Shown: positions 1-8,526, counted from the first letter of the stretch. The stretch: 64,000 nt of DNA from DATEDA01 sp963754305 (GCA_963754305.1 CAVWFR010000051.1:1-64000), one strand, 5' to 3'. The notes: generated from the letters alone by a model not told the origin. Numbers and translations are program-made.

Positions 1-2
1 CT

Positions 3-83
3 TTCGTACACCACATCCAGGGACGCAAGCTCGCGAGACAGGTTCAAGCCGTTCCATGCGCCACCATCACCCGCACCTACTAG
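3..83 (+). CDS. C-terminal end of an open frame entering from upstream
   Basis: A 26-codon open frame runs in from the window edge and stops at a TAG 9 bases before the next start codon. It ends in the residues ATITRTY. Nothing in it is diagnostic of a family. It may be the tail of a mobile-element or other accessory gene, or chance. It is listed because there is no other candidate for these bases. Confidence 0.15.
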   Translation, partial: FVHHIQGRKLARQVQAVPCATITRTY

Positions 84-92
84 GAGCCGCCC

Positions 93-822
93 TTGAAGGC
101 AGACCCGTTCGTACATCTTCCGGGCCTTCGGGATAGGCTTACACCTCCGGACAAGTCCGAGTACCGTGCGACACGGGAAGTTCTTGCCTCGTGGGACGAA
201 CGTGCCCGCAAGCTGGGCCTCCCCCCGAACTGGCGGCGCTCGGATGAGAGACTCGAAGAGATCCGGCGCGCTGTTCTCAGAGACCGGGACAGTAGGGAGG
301 ACCTTTGGGTATATGCCTATGTGTCGCTGATGTGGGATCCGGGCTTGCTCTTTGAAGAAGTCAGACTAGCGGACGCCGATGGGTATCAACGCCGCTTCAC
401 CAGCAAGATAACCATTGGCCGAGGCTCGCCGGACCGGCCCGCTCTCATGCTCTCGCTACAGCCTCAGCCTGGTTCCTGCCGAGGACTCGCTTTTCGTATT
501 GCCGCCGATTTGGCGGAGGATGAATCCGCGATCCTTTGGAGGCGAGATGCTTCTGGGTGGGTACTCACCACTGCTGGTCTCAATGAGCACGCCCCAAGGA
601 ACAATCACCGCACTTGTCTTTGCTGCAAATACCGCGCACTCCAGCCATGTCGAAGAACTGCCGCTCAACGAGACTGCGGATCTAATAGCAAGAGGTTCTG
701 GCGTCATGGGCACGAATCGCGAATATCTTGAGCAGTTGGCTGGCCAACTTAAGGCTCTAGAGATCGAAGATCTATACGTTCATCAACTGCTCGAGTGTGT
801 GCGCAACGTCGGTAGTGCCTGA
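93..822 (+). pseudogene. chaC: ChaC-like gamma-glutamylcyclotransferase, frameshifted
   Basis: ChaC enzymes cleave glutathione-type gamma-glutamyl amides to 5-oxoproline. A TTG start lies 6 bases after AGGAG. The first frame carries the N-terminal half (LWVYAYVSLMWDPG, then the GRGSPDRP and SCRGLAFR segments) and breaks in the WRR-EM motif near 543-546. The second frame carries the rest (GEMLLGGYSPLLVS, ending near IEDLYVHQLLECV). Two extra bases at the break would restore the family motif LWRREM-GGYSP. The glycine of the substrate-binding YGSL motif is also Val (YVSL). A frameshift plus loss of a signature residue suggests a true pseudogene rather than a sequencing slip. Confidence 0.75.
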
Positions 823-877
823 TGGATCGCGTGCCCAATTCGCTGGCCGCGCACCTCTTCGCGGCACGGTGAGCGGT

Positions 878-919
878 CGGGGACATCGTTGACAAAAGAG
901 TCCGGGGACATGCCTGACA
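878..919. repeat. Pair of 17-bp near-identical direct repeats
   Basis: Two copies of CGGGGACATnnnTGACA lie at 878-894 and 903-919, with a 25-base period. The arrangement resembles terminal sequences of IS481/IS3-type insertion elements, so this is probably the leftover end of a second element abutting the IS3 relic. The identification of the element is inference. Confidence 0.45.
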
Positions 920-943
920 GTTTTCTTCCCCGAAAGCGTGTTT

Positions 944-1329
944 TGAACCGCCCCGGGATTCCCGGAGACTCCATTTCTTGAGAGGATGGAGTCGCGAGTA
1001 CATCGAAGAAGTATTCCCCGGAAGTCCGGGGACGTGCGGTCCGGCTGGTCCTCGAGCATGAAGGCGAGCACGACTCGCAGTGGGCGGCGATCGGTTCGCT
1101 TGCGAGCAAGATCGGCTGCACAGCGGAGACCTTGCGGAAACGGGTTCGGCAGGCCGAGCGCGATCAGGGTAGGCGCAGCGGTCTATCCAGTTCGGAGCGT
1201 GACCGGCGCACGGAGCTCGAGCGCAAGAATCGTGAACTGAAGCGGGCCAATGAAATCCTGCGCAAGGTGTCGGCTTTTTTTGCCCATGGGGAATTTCCAG
1301 CTGAACGCGGCAGGCGTGTCTATCGTTAA
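944..1329 (+). mobile_element. Truncated IS3-family insertion sequence (left end plus orfA)
   Basis: The left end begins with a TGAACCGCCCCGGGATTCCC-type inverted repeat containing a CCGGGATTCCCGG dyad. About 40 bases later comes the orfA reading frame. The orfB integrase and the right end are absent: sequence similarity to OrfA stops around 1290 and the next gene's 3' end lies at 1347. This is a dead 5' fragment. Confidence 0.7.
1006..1329 (+). pseudogene. IS3-family transposase OrfA fragment
   Basis: OrfA is the helix-turn-helix DNA-binding half of the IS3 transposase. The frame reads KKYSPEVRGRAVRLVLEHE, then a KIGCTAETLRKRVRQAE helix-turn-helix and the coiled-coil LERKNRELKRANEILRK, all typical of OrfA. 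The ATG at 986 is out of frame with this reading, and the correct frame has a stop just upstream, so the start has been lost by an indel near 988. After SAFFA the protein diverges from the family. No orfB follows, so it cannot transpose on its own. Confidence 0.75.
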
Positions 1330-1346
1330 CCACTGCTCCGACGTGC

Positions 1347-2582
1347 TCAACGGGCTGCGGGAGCGCCTCGCGCACGCTCGTAATGCAGTTCGACCGTATC
1401 CTGTGAATCCAGGTAGATGCTGTCGAAGAGTTCTTCCGCGATTGTTTCGGCCGGCCCTGAACCGTCGACCGACAGGCCGAGGCCGGTCCACACCACCAGC
1501 GTCACCCGGTTCATGGGGTCGTAGCATGCGAACGTGTTGTAGCCGGGCACCTCTCCGTTGTGAAAAAAGATCCGGTTCGCTCCGACAGGCCGCTGCGCGA
1601 TGCCGTACCCGTACCGCACGCCGTTAGGATTGCTCGGGTTGGCCGGCTGCGGACTCTCGCGCCACGTGCGCTGATACGCGGCGTTGAATAGCTGACCGCC
1701 GACGAGCGCTTCGATCCACCTGGCAAGGTCGCTCGCGGTGGAGATAACAGCCCCGGAAGCCCACGCCAACGATGGGTTCACGTCGGTGAAGTCTCTCGGG
1801 GTCAGCGTGCCGGCCTTGGCCGCGGCCCGGATATGGGGCGGGTACGGCACGTTGTTAAACATGTAGAGGAGGCTGTCGTATCCGTAGCCGCGCGCGCGCG
1901 GAGCGGGAATGGCAGTTGAGTGGGCGTCGGGGAGCAATGTGTCGGTCAGTCCCAGCGGGACGAAGAGCCGATCCCGGAAGATGTCCGACAGCGGCTTGCG
2001 GTCGAGCCGTTCGGCGATGAGGCCGAGCAGCACCGTGTTGGTGTTGCAGTACCCGAACACTCCGGGGTCGCGGTGCTCGTGGCCGAATGCGATCGCCAGC
2101 AATTCTTCCGGCTTCCACGCCTTGGTGGGCTCGCGCTCGATCGTTGGCCAGAACTCAGGGTCTCCGACAAAGTCGTAGAGGCCGCTGCGCATGTTGAGCA
2201 GTTGGCCGATGGTGATATTGGCGCCGTTGGGCACGTCGGGCCGATAGATCGCAACCGAGTCGTCGAGACGGAGCGCCCCCTCCTGAGCCAACTGCAGGAT
2301 CACTGCGCCAGTCATTGTCTTGGTGACCGAACCGATCCGGAAGTGGCTGTCGGGCCTGGGCGGGGTCGCGCCGCCGAGATCCGCGGTGCCGTATGTGACA
2401 GTGACCTCGCCCTGCGGCGTGCGCAGGAGCACCACAGCGCCGGGAACCAGCAGTTCCCTGGCAGTTGCGTCGACGCTGGCTCGGAGGGCAGCCCGGTCGA
2501 TCGGCTTGAGCGCGGATTCGTCGGGCGTGGATTCGCTCCCGCGCGCCGCGATCATGTGAGCGAGCTTGAAAGGTTTTGACAT
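1347..2582 (-). CDS. Serine hydrolase of the class C beta-lactamase / DD-peptidase fold
   Basis: A 411-residue serine hydrolase. The active-site triad of motifs is complete: S85-V-T-K88 (SxxK), Y178-C-N180 (YxN) and H341-N-G (the KTG/HxG equivalent). Members act as esterases, DD-carboxypeptidases or beta-lactamases, and substrate cannot be assigned from sequence. The start chosen is the ATG at 2582 (MSKPFKLAH), preceded by AGGAGG; upstream in-frame codons lack homology. No convincing signal peptide is seen, which argues for a cytoplasmic esterase rather than a periplasmic beta-lactamase. It faces the IS3 relic at its 3' end. Confidence 0.85.
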   Translation of the reverse strand: MSKPFKLAHMIAARGSESTPDESALKPIDRAALRASVDATARELLVPGAVVLLRTPQGEVTVTYGTADLGGATPPRPDSHFRIGSVTKTMTGAVILQLAQEGALRLDDSVAIYRPDVPNGANITIGQLLNMRSGLYDFVGDPEFWPTIEREPTKAWKPEELLAIAFGHEHRDPGVFGYCNTNTVLLGLIAERLDRKPLSDIFRDRLFVPLGLTDTLLPDAHSTAIPAPRARGYGYDSLLYMFNNVPYPPHIRAAAKAGTLTPRDFTDVNPSLAWASGAVISTASDLARWIEALVGGQLFNAAYQRTWRESPQPANPSNPNGVRYGYGIAQRPVGANRIFFHNGEVPGYNTFACYDPMNRVTLVVWTGLGLSVDGSGPAETIAEELFDSIYLDSQDTVELHYERARGAPAAR

Positions 2583-2659
2583 GCCATGCCTCCTTTCGGT
2601 GAGATGAGCGGCATGCTTCCGCAAGCACGCGGCGGGCGCATGAGGCGCCAGCCCCAGAG

Positions 2660-3244
2660 GTGCGTTTCTTGCCACCGGGACAGTCGGGATCGCCTACTAC
2701 CGCGCCGCAGCAGGCGTGCTCGCGCCCATGCCGTTGCGGCGGGCGAGCAAGATGGCCTGCGCGCGGTTTTCGACGCCCAGCCTTTCTCACCTGTGACGAC
2801 GAGCATCACCGCTTCGCGTTCGCCAACCTGTCGGTGCTGGATCCCGCGGGCGCTGCAAGCGATGGCCGGGCCGACGTGGGCGTCGACCACGTGGCTTACA
2901 CCTATGCGAGCCTCGGTGACCTTCTCGACACGTACGCGCGTCTCAAGCGGCAAGGCATCGCGCCGTACTGGCCGATACGCCACGGCCCAACGCTTTCCCT
3001 GTATTACAAGGACCCCGACGGCAACCGCATGGAGTTCCAGGTCGACAGCTTTGCTAGCACGGAGGAGACCAACGCCTACATGCTGAGCGAGGCGTTTGCG
3101 TCCAACCCGATCGGCGTGCAGTTCGACCCCGAGGAACTTGCCGAGCAGTTCCGCGCCGGAGTGCCCGAAGCGCGGCTCCTCGCGCGGCCCGACGGCCCCC
3201 CGGCCCGGATCCCGCCCGAGCACGGCATCGGCACCGCCGCATAG
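2660..3244 (+). pseudogene. VOC (glyoxalase/extradiol-dioxygenase-like) protein with a scrambled N-terminus
   Basis: From about 2790 the frame is a clear VOC-superfamily protein of the biphenyl-2,3-diol dioxygenase-like type: FLTCDDEHHRFAF, GVDHVAYTY, then LYYKDPDGNRMEFQVD with the metal-ligand Glu, and a C-terminal NPIGVQFDPEEL tail. The 45 residues before it, from the GTG at 2660, are Arg/Pro/Cys-rich and lack the expected first beta-alpha-beta unit with the WY..VLG motif. Fragments suggestive of that unit occur in other frames at 2690-2780, so one or more frameshifts are likely. Divergent from the serine hydrolase. Confidence 0.6.
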
Positions 3245-3322
3245 CAGGAGAGGCGGCCGGGACAGCAGTCCCGACCTGCGTCGCAAGGGAAACCATGTAC
3301 GGCAAACGATTGGAGGGTTCGA

Positions 3323-4018
3323 ATGACGAATTTCTGGCTAGTAACCGTTCCGCGAGTGGTTCTCGGACTCATTTTTCTCGCCGGCGCTATCGACGGTTTC
3401 TCTTTCATTTTCGCCGGTACCCACCTCCTTCATCCCCCCACATCGGATCGCGGACTCCAATTTGAGGCCGCGCTGAAGGCAACGGGTTTCTTCTGGCTGC
3501 TGATGAAGGTCGTGGAGATCATCGGCGCAAGCTGCCTCCTGTCGAACCGGGCGCCCGCCTTCGGTCTGGCGATTCTTTCTCCCATCATGACCGTCGTCGT
3601 GCTGTTCCACCTGTTTCTCAATCCGCAGGGCATTCCGCTCGCCGTTCTGCTCGTCGTTTGCGGCGCACTCTTGCTGCGGGCGTATGCCTCTCGGTACGCC
3701 ACCGTCTTCGGCTCGGGCGACGCCGGGATGCGGGTCCGCACCGGGCGGTTCATGAACAGGAAGCACACGTCGGCCTCACGTATATCCATGGGCGTTCATC
3801 CAATGCGCACGGAGACTGACCAAGCCCTGCCCTGTGAGCCAATCATTCGTCATCCCCGTCTGCGTGGCCGGCGAGAAGCCGTCGATTGGGACGCGTTGGC
3901 TCGGCTCCACGAGAAGGGTCTCATCCACGATCCCGTCGGGAAACAGAAATCGGTGGTCTTCACCGACGACGCCCTCGAGGCGGAGCGCTGCTTCCGCGAG
4001 GTGTTCGCCAAGAGGTAA
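3323..4018 (+). CDS. DoxX-like membrane protein fused to a DUF6429 C-terminal fragment
   Basis: Residues 1-135 form a four-helix DoxX-like membrane protein (GLIFLAGAIDGFSFIF, FFWLLMKVVEIIGASCLL, LAILSPIMTVVVLFHLF, LAVLLVVCGALLL). The start at 3323 has GGAGG 6 bases upstream. DoxX proteins normally end near residue 135. Here the frame runs on through about 45 non-conserved residues into VDWDALARLHEKGLIHDPVG and FTDDALEAERCFREVF, the C-terminal half of soluble DUF6429 proteins. The chimera most likely arose by deletion joining two genes. Whether the tail is tolerated is unknown. Confidence 0.7.
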   Translation: MTNFWLVTVPRVVLGLIFLAGAIDGFSFIFAGTHLLHPPTSDRGLQFEAALKATGFFWLLMKVVEIIGASCLLSNRAPAFGLAILSPIMTVVVLFHLFLNPQGIPLAVLLVVCGALLLRAYASRYATVFGSGDAGMRVRTGRFMNRKHTSASRISMGVHPMRTETDQALPCEPIIRHPRLRGRREAVDWDALARLHEKGLIHDPVGKQKSVVFTDDALEAERCFREVFAKR

Positions 4019-4195
4019 CCCGTACTTGGCCTTGCCATCATGTGCGCGCATGTGACGCCCAACCCGGCGATGAACCGGACCGGCTACAGCGGGCTTCGCC
4101 CGCTTTCGCAGGGCCGGTGATCTTGACGTTTTGGGCGTCTAGTATCACGGCACCGTTATACTTCCACTGCTTGCACGCCTAGCTCAAGGCTCAAC

Positions 4196-4414
4196 ATGAA
4201 ACTCACCGCTGTCTTTCAGAAGGTCCGCGAGGGCTATATCGGCTTCGTCGAGGAATTGCCGGGCGCTAACACCCAAGCACGGACGCTCAAGCAAGCCCGG
4301 ACCAACCTGGCCGAAGCAGTCGAACTCGTCCTTCAGGCGAACCGCAGCCTGTCGAAGAAGTCGATTGGAAAAAAGAAGGTCATTCGTGAGCCGCTGGTCC
4401 TCGCGATTGAATGA
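4196..4414 (+). CDS. hicB: HicB-family antitoxin
   Basis: A 72-residue protein with the partial RNase-H-like fold of HicB antitoxins: a YIGFVEELPGANTQA strand-turn, then LKQARTNLAEAVELVL, the HicB helix. It would bind and neutralise HicA and autoregulate the pair. It precedes hicA and overlaps it by ATGA (4411-4414), so translation is coupled. A TATACT hexamer at 4157-4162 could serve as a -10 but has no properly spaced -35. A C-terminal DNA-binding domain is not evident at this length. Confidence 0.8.
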   Translation: MKLTAVFQKVREGYIGFVEELPGANTQARTLKQARTNLAEAVELVLQANRSLSKKSIGKKKVIREPLVLAIE

Positions 4415-4611
4415 AGCGCCGTGATCTGATCCGGCACCTTGAGACGCACGGATGCGTTCTCCTTCGCGAGGGCGGAAGGCATTCCGTGTACGTCAATCGT
4501 CTGAGCGGGAAGGTATCAACCATCCCGCGTCATCGTGAGATCAACGACTTCCTTGCGCGGAAGATCTGCCGTGATCTCGAAGTCCCCGAGACGCGCATGC
4601 GACACACATGA
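4411..4611 (+). CDS. hicA: HicA-family mRNA interferase toxin
   Basis: A 66-residue dsRBD-fold toxin that cleaves mRNA when freed from HicB. The catalytic histidine motif is G-G-R-H24-S-V-Y, followed by the usual TIPRHREINDFLARKICRDL helix. Length matches the family. The stop codon overlaps the ATG of the next gene (ATGA, 4608-4611). All key residues are present, so the module looks functional. Confidence 0.85.
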   Translation: MKRRDLIRHLETHGCVLLREGGRHSVYVNRLSGKVSTIPRHREINDFLARKICRDLEVPETRMRHT

Positions 4612-6089
4612 TCTCAATAGGTAGTCTGGCGCAAATGGGCCCAATGGCAGCAGTGGAAGCTCTTTCCCAAGTCTTCGCATCGTTCAGCCTGGCGACGATC
4701 CAGCAGCTAAACCGCTGGCAGTATCGACCGTTGCTATTGGCGGCACTCCTGATCGGTCTTTGCCAAGCAGCCCAGGCACAGGAAACGCCGCGCGCGAGTC
4801 CTTCCACTCCGCCCGGCGGCGCGGTCACGCTATTTCAGAACGTCCGGATTTTCGACGGCAAGAGCAGCACTCTTGCAGCGCCGAGAAACGTCCTGGTGCG
4901 CGGGAATCAGATCGAGCGTATCTCCACCGGTCCGATCCCGACCGATCGAAGCGCCACCACCGTGCTCATCGACGGCGGCGGGCGCACGCTGATGCCCGGG
5001 CTGATCGACATGCATTGGCACACGATGCTGGTGCGGCCGACGCCTGCAGCGCTGCTCACGGGGGACATCGGCCATCTCAACCTCGTCGCAGGCGCCGAGG
5101 CCACGGCCACGCTGATGCGCGGGTTCACGACCGTTCGCGACATGGGCGGGCCGGCCTTCGGGCTCAAGCGCGCCATCGACGAGGGCACCGTGGCTGGGCC
5201 GCGCATCTTCCCGTCCGGCGCAATCATCACCGTCACAAGTGGTCACGGTGACTTCCGCCAGCCGTTCGAAGTGCCGCGCATCCTCGGTGCTCCGCAGTCT
5301 CGCGGCGAGCAGACCGGAGCCGCCATGATCGCGGATAGTCCGGATGAGGTCCGCGTGCGCGTGCGCGAGCAGCTCATGCTGGGTGCGTCGCAGATCAAGC
5401 TAACGGCGGGCGGGGGGGTGGCGTCGCCCCACAGCCCGCTCGACGCGTCCACCTTCACCGAGGCCGAGCTGCGCGCGGCCGTCGAAGCCGCCGAGAACTG
5501 GGGCACCTATGTCACCGTGCACGCGTACACGTCCGCCTCGATCCGGCGCGCGATCGCCGCCGGCGTGAAGTGCATCGAACACGGCCACCTGATGGACGAA
5601 CCAACCGCGCAACTGATCGCCGAGAAGGGCATCTGGTTGAGCACTCAGGCGTTTCCCGACGAATTGGCCGAAGCGTTTCCGCCCGGCTCGTTGGAGCGGG
5701 CCAAGGCGTTGGAGGTGTTCGCCGGTACGGACAGAACCTTCGCGCTGGCGAAGAAGTACAAGATCAAGACAGCGTTCGGCACCGACATCCTGTTCTCCCC
5801 GAGGCTGGCGCCGCGTCACGGGGAACTGCTGGCCAAGCTGGTCCGCTGGTACACCCCCGCCGAGACGCTCGTGATGGCGACCGGGACCAACGCCCAACTG
5901 CTGGCGCTGTCCGGGAAGCGCAATCCGTACCCCGGCAAGCTCGGCCTGGTCGAGGAAGGCGCGCTCGCCGACCTCCTGCTCGTCGACGGCGATCCGATTG
6001 CCAACATCAAGCTGCTCGAAGATCCGGAAAAGAACCTCCTCGTCATCATGAAGGACGGCAGGATCTACAAGAATGCACTGCGCAACTAA
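4608..6089 (+). CDS. Secreted amidohydrolase-superfamily metal-dependent hydrolase
   Basis: An imidazolonepropionase/prolidase-like amidohydrolase. Metal ligands are all present: H136-W-H138 on strand 1, carboxylatable K264 (QIKLTAGGG), H305 (VHAYT), H325-G-H327 and D393 (FGTD). Residues 40-58 (RPLLLAALLIGLCQAAQAQ) look like a signal peptide, placing the enzyme in the periplasm. The first 35 residues are atypical, so translation may begin further in; no good ribosome site decides it. The ATG at 4608 overlaps the hicA stop. Substrates in this family include Xaa-Pro dipeptides and cyclic amides. It is the last intact gene before the deletion junction. Confidence 0.8.
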   Translation: MISIGSLAQMGPMAAVEALSQVFASFSLATIQQLNRWQYRPLLLAALLIGLCQAAQAQETPRASPSTPPGGAVTLFQNVRIFDGKSSTLAAPRNVLVRGNQIERISTGPIPTDRSATTVLIDGGGRTLMPGLIDMHWHTMLVRPTPAALLTGDIGHLNLVAGAEATATLMRGFTTVRDMGGPAFGLKRAIDEGTVAGPRIFPSGAIITVTSGHGDFRQPFEVPRILGAPQSRGEQTGAAMIADSPDEVRVRVREQLMLGASQIKLTAGGGVASPHSPLDASTFTEAELRAAVEAAENWGTYVTVHAYTSASIRRAIAAGVKCIEHGHLMDEPTAQLIAEKGIWLSTQAFPDELAEAFPPGSLERAKALEVFAGTDRTFALAKKYKIKTAFGTDILFSPRLAPRHGELLAKLVRWYTPAETLVMATGTNAQLLALSGKRNPYPGKLGLVEEGALADLLLVDGDPIANIKLLEDPEKNLLVIMKDGRIYKNALRN

Positions 6090-6187
6090 GGCCCGATTAG
6101 TGTGCGTTCCCTGAGCATGCCGGCGAAGAAGCCCACCGCCGCGCCGACCGCGAGATAGCCGAGCAGCCACACCGCCGCATCGGGCAC
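6086..6187 (-). pseudogene. 5' stump of a TauE/SafE-family membrane permease
   Basis: A GTG-started frame lying 5 bases downstream of the HAD gene's stop reads VPDAAVWLLGYLAVGAAVGF then FAGML. This matches the first transmembrane segment of TauE/SafE sulfite/anion exporters, which continues with a GIGGG loop. Here it breaks immediately after AGML and stops after 33 residues inside the 3' end of the amidohydrolase. The rest of the permease is gone. The stump marks a recombination or deletion endpoint near 6105-6115. Confidence 0.6.
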
Positions 6188-6192
6188 GGCGG

Positions 6193-6987
6193 CTATCCGT
6201 GGCGCAACGCGAGCAGCCGCTCGGTAAGCTCGACGAAGCCCGCACCGCTCGCCGCCGCGGTCACGAACGCTGGCGGATGCTCGATCCGATGCGCGGCGGC
6301 GCGGACGTTGGCCACCCCGACCGAGAGCGAAAAGTACGCGAACAGCGGCGCATCGTTCGGCGAGTCGCCGATGAAGACGTACGCCGCACGCTCCGCGTCG
6401 AGATCGACCCCGAAGCGCTCGTCCATGAACGTCTTCGTCATCCCGAGCTTGTCGTAGTCGCCGAACCAGCCGTTGACGTGGATCGAGCTGACCTTCGCTG
6501 TCAGGCCCGACTCGCGCATGATCGCCGCGATGCGGTCGATCGCGGCGTCGGCGAGCCGCGGGACGTCTTCGCAGAAGTCGATCGCCAGGTCGGCCTCGCG
6601 GTAGGCCTGGTCGGAGGCGAGCGCCGTACCGCGCACCGCGCGCAGGATGCGGTCGCCGACCGCGGCGAGCCGCGCGCGATTCGCGGCCCGCGTGGCGTCA
6701 TCGTCGCGGAAGCGCTTCACCAGCCGGCCGGCCGCGCGGTCGTAGCAGAAGTAGAACGCGCCGTTCTCCCCGACCACGCCGTCGACCGGCCACATCCGCG
6801 CGATGTGATCGCACCAGCCGGCGGGACGGCCGGTGATTGGCACCACGGTGAGGCCCGCGTCGCACAGCCGCTCCAACGCGCCGTACGCGCCGGCAGTGAG
6901 CACGCCCGCGGTCGTGAGCGTGTCGTCGATATCGAAGAAGAGGCCGCGGATCGGACCGGCGGGACGCAATTCGGCGAGCGGTTTCAT
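6193..6987 (-). CDS. HAD-superfamily phosphatase, type IIB (sugar-phosphatase-like)
   Basis: A 264-residue Cof-type HAD hydrolase. Motif I is D19-I-D21-D-T, motif II T52-G-R, motif III a lysine in the YDKLGMTK segment (180-185), motif IV G-D208-S-P-N-D212. The cap between motifs II and III resembles mannosyl-3-phosphoglycerate and sucrose phosphatases, so a sugar-phosphate substrate is likely but unproven. It lies 57 bases downstream of glpD on the same strand. Confidence 0.85.
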   Translation of the reverse strand: MKPLAELRPAGPIRGLFFDIDDTLTTAGVLTAGAYGALERLCDAGLTVVPITGRPAGWCDHIARMWPVDGVVGENGAFYFCYDRAAGRLVKRFRDDDATRAANRARLAAVGDRILRAVRGTALASDQAYREADLAIDFCEDVPRLADAAIDRIAAIMRESGLTAKVSSIHVNGWFGDYDKLGMTKTFMDERFGVDLDAERAAYVFIGDSPNDAPLFAYFSLSVGVANVRAAAHRIEHPPAFVTAAASGAGFVELTERLLALRHG

Positions 6988-7044
6988 GGCTGAGTTAGGA
7001 GAGCATGAAGGGGCGTGCCCCCTCGTCTCCCATGAACACTCGCT

Positions 7045-8526
7045 TCATGCCTGAACCGACATGAACTCGCCGAGGCGTTCGCGCTCGGCGGCGCTCATGT
7101 GCAGCCCGCACTTCGTCCGCCGCCAGAGCACGTCTTCGGGCTCGCGCGCCCATTCGCGCTCGACCAGATGGTCGAGCTCGCGCTCGTACAAGCCGCCACC
7201 AAACGACTCGCCGAGGTCGGCCGGCTCGCGGGCGTCGCCGAGAATCTCGGCGGTGCAGAGCCCGTGCCGACGGACCAGGCGCTCGAGCCAACGCGGGTCG
7301 AGCTTCGGATAGCGGGCGCGATAGGCCCGCATGACCTCGTCGAGGCTTTCGCCGCCGAAGTCGCCGCCGGGCAGCGGCGCGGTCGCAGTCCACCGCCGGC
7401 GGTCGGGGAACCACCGCTCGAGCCGCTCGAGCGCGGCCTCGGCGAGCTTGCGATAGGTGGTGAGCTTGCCGCCGAACACCGAGAGGAGCGGGGGGCCGTC
7501 CGCGTCGACCACGAGGTGGTAGTCGCGTGTAACCTCGGACGGCTCGGCGGAGCCGTCGTCGTAGAGTGGCCGCACGCCGCTCCAGGTCCACGCGATGTCG
7601 CCGGGAGTAACCGGCCGCAACGCGTAGCGGCTCGCCGCGGCGCAGAGATAAGCGGTTTCGTCGCGCGAGATCCGTGCCGGCTCGTCGGGATCGGCGACCA
7701 CCACGTCGGTCGTGCCGATCTCGGTGAACCGCTCTTCGTACGGAATCATGAAGACGACGCGCTTGTCGGGGTTCTGCAGGATGTAGGCGTGCGCGCGGTC
7801 GTGCAGGCGCGGGACGACGATGTGGCTGCCCTTGATGAGCCGGATCGCGCCGGGCGTGCGGATGCGGAGTTCTCGATCGAGAACGCTGCGCACCCACGGA
7901 CCGGCGGCGTTGACGACTGCGCGCGCCGGCACTTCGAACGTCGCGCTGGCGTCGCGCAGCGTGAGGCGCCACAGGCCGCCGTCGCGCCGCCCGGCGACGC
8001 AGCGCGTGCGCGGTAGGATGCGCGCACCCTTCTCGGCGGCACCGCGCGCGTTCAGCACCACCAGCCGGGCGTCGTCAACCCAGCAGTCGCTATATGCGAA
8101 GCCGTGCGTGAAGTCGGGTTTCAGCCCAGCGCCGTACCCTTGCGGCGCGAGCCGGACGCTGCGCGAGCGCGCGAGCGACGTTCTGCCTCCCAGGCGATCG
8201 TAGAGGAACAGGCCGGCGCGGATCATCCAGCGCGGTCTCAAATGCGGCTCGTGCGGGAGCACGAACTCGAGCGGCGAGACGAGGTGCGGCGCGACGCGGA
8301 GCAGCACCTCGCGCTCGGCCAGCGCCTCGGCGACGAGCCGGAACTCGAACTGCTCGAGGTAGCGCAGGCCGCCGTGGATCAGCTTGGTGCTCGCCGACGA
8401 GGTCGCCCCGCCGAGATCGCCCTGCTCGGCGAGTAGCACCCTCAGGCCACGCCCGGCGGCGTCGCGCGCGATCCCGACGCCGTTGATGCCGCCGCCGATG
8501 ACTACGAGATCGTACGGATCAGCCAA
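7045..8526 (-). CDS. glpD: Aerobic glycerol-3-phosphate dehydrogenase
   Basis: GlpD oxidises sn-glycerol 3-phosphate to dihydroxyacetone phosphate and passes electrons through FAD to quinone at the inner membrane. The N-terminal Rossmann motif is V-I-G-G-G-I-N-G-V-G (9-18), followed by the family blocks TSSASTKLIHGGLRYLE and NAAGPWV, and the C-terminal DAO domain. The start is set at a TTG (8526) because the reading begins there with LADPYDLVVIGGG; upstream codons are low-complexity. This gives 493 residues, close to the usual 500. The start overlaps the end of the aminotransferase gene by 8 bases, so the two are translationally coupled. Confidence 0.9.
   Translation of the reverse strand: MADPYDLVVIGGGINGVGIARDAAGRGLRVLLAEQGDLGGATSSASTKLIHGGLRYLEQFEFRLVAEALAEREVLLRVAPHLVSPLEFVLPHEPHLRPRWMIRAGLFLYDRLGGRTSLARSRSVRLAPQGYGAGLKPDFTHGFAYSDCWVDDARLVVLNARGAAEKGARILPRTRCVAGRRDGGLWRLTLRDASATFEVPARAVVNAAGPWVRSVLDRELRIRTPGAIRLIKGSHIVVPRLHDRAHAYILQNPDKRVVFMIPYEERFTEIGTTDVVVADPDEPARISRDETAYLCAAASRYALRPVTPGDIAWTWSGVRPLYDDGSAEPSEVTRDYHLVVDADGPPLLSVFGGKLTTYRKLAEAALERLERWFPDRRRWTATAPLPGGDFGGESLDEVMRAYRARYPKLDPRWLERLVRRHGLCTAEILGDAREPADLGESFGGGLYERELDHLVEREWAREPEDVLWRRTKCGLHMSAAERERLGEFMSVQA

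Noticed and set aside
4123..4162. TTGACG and TATACT as a promoter for hicBA
   Set aside because: The two hexamers are 28 bases apart, far from the 16-19 needed, so only the -10 is mentioned with the gene.
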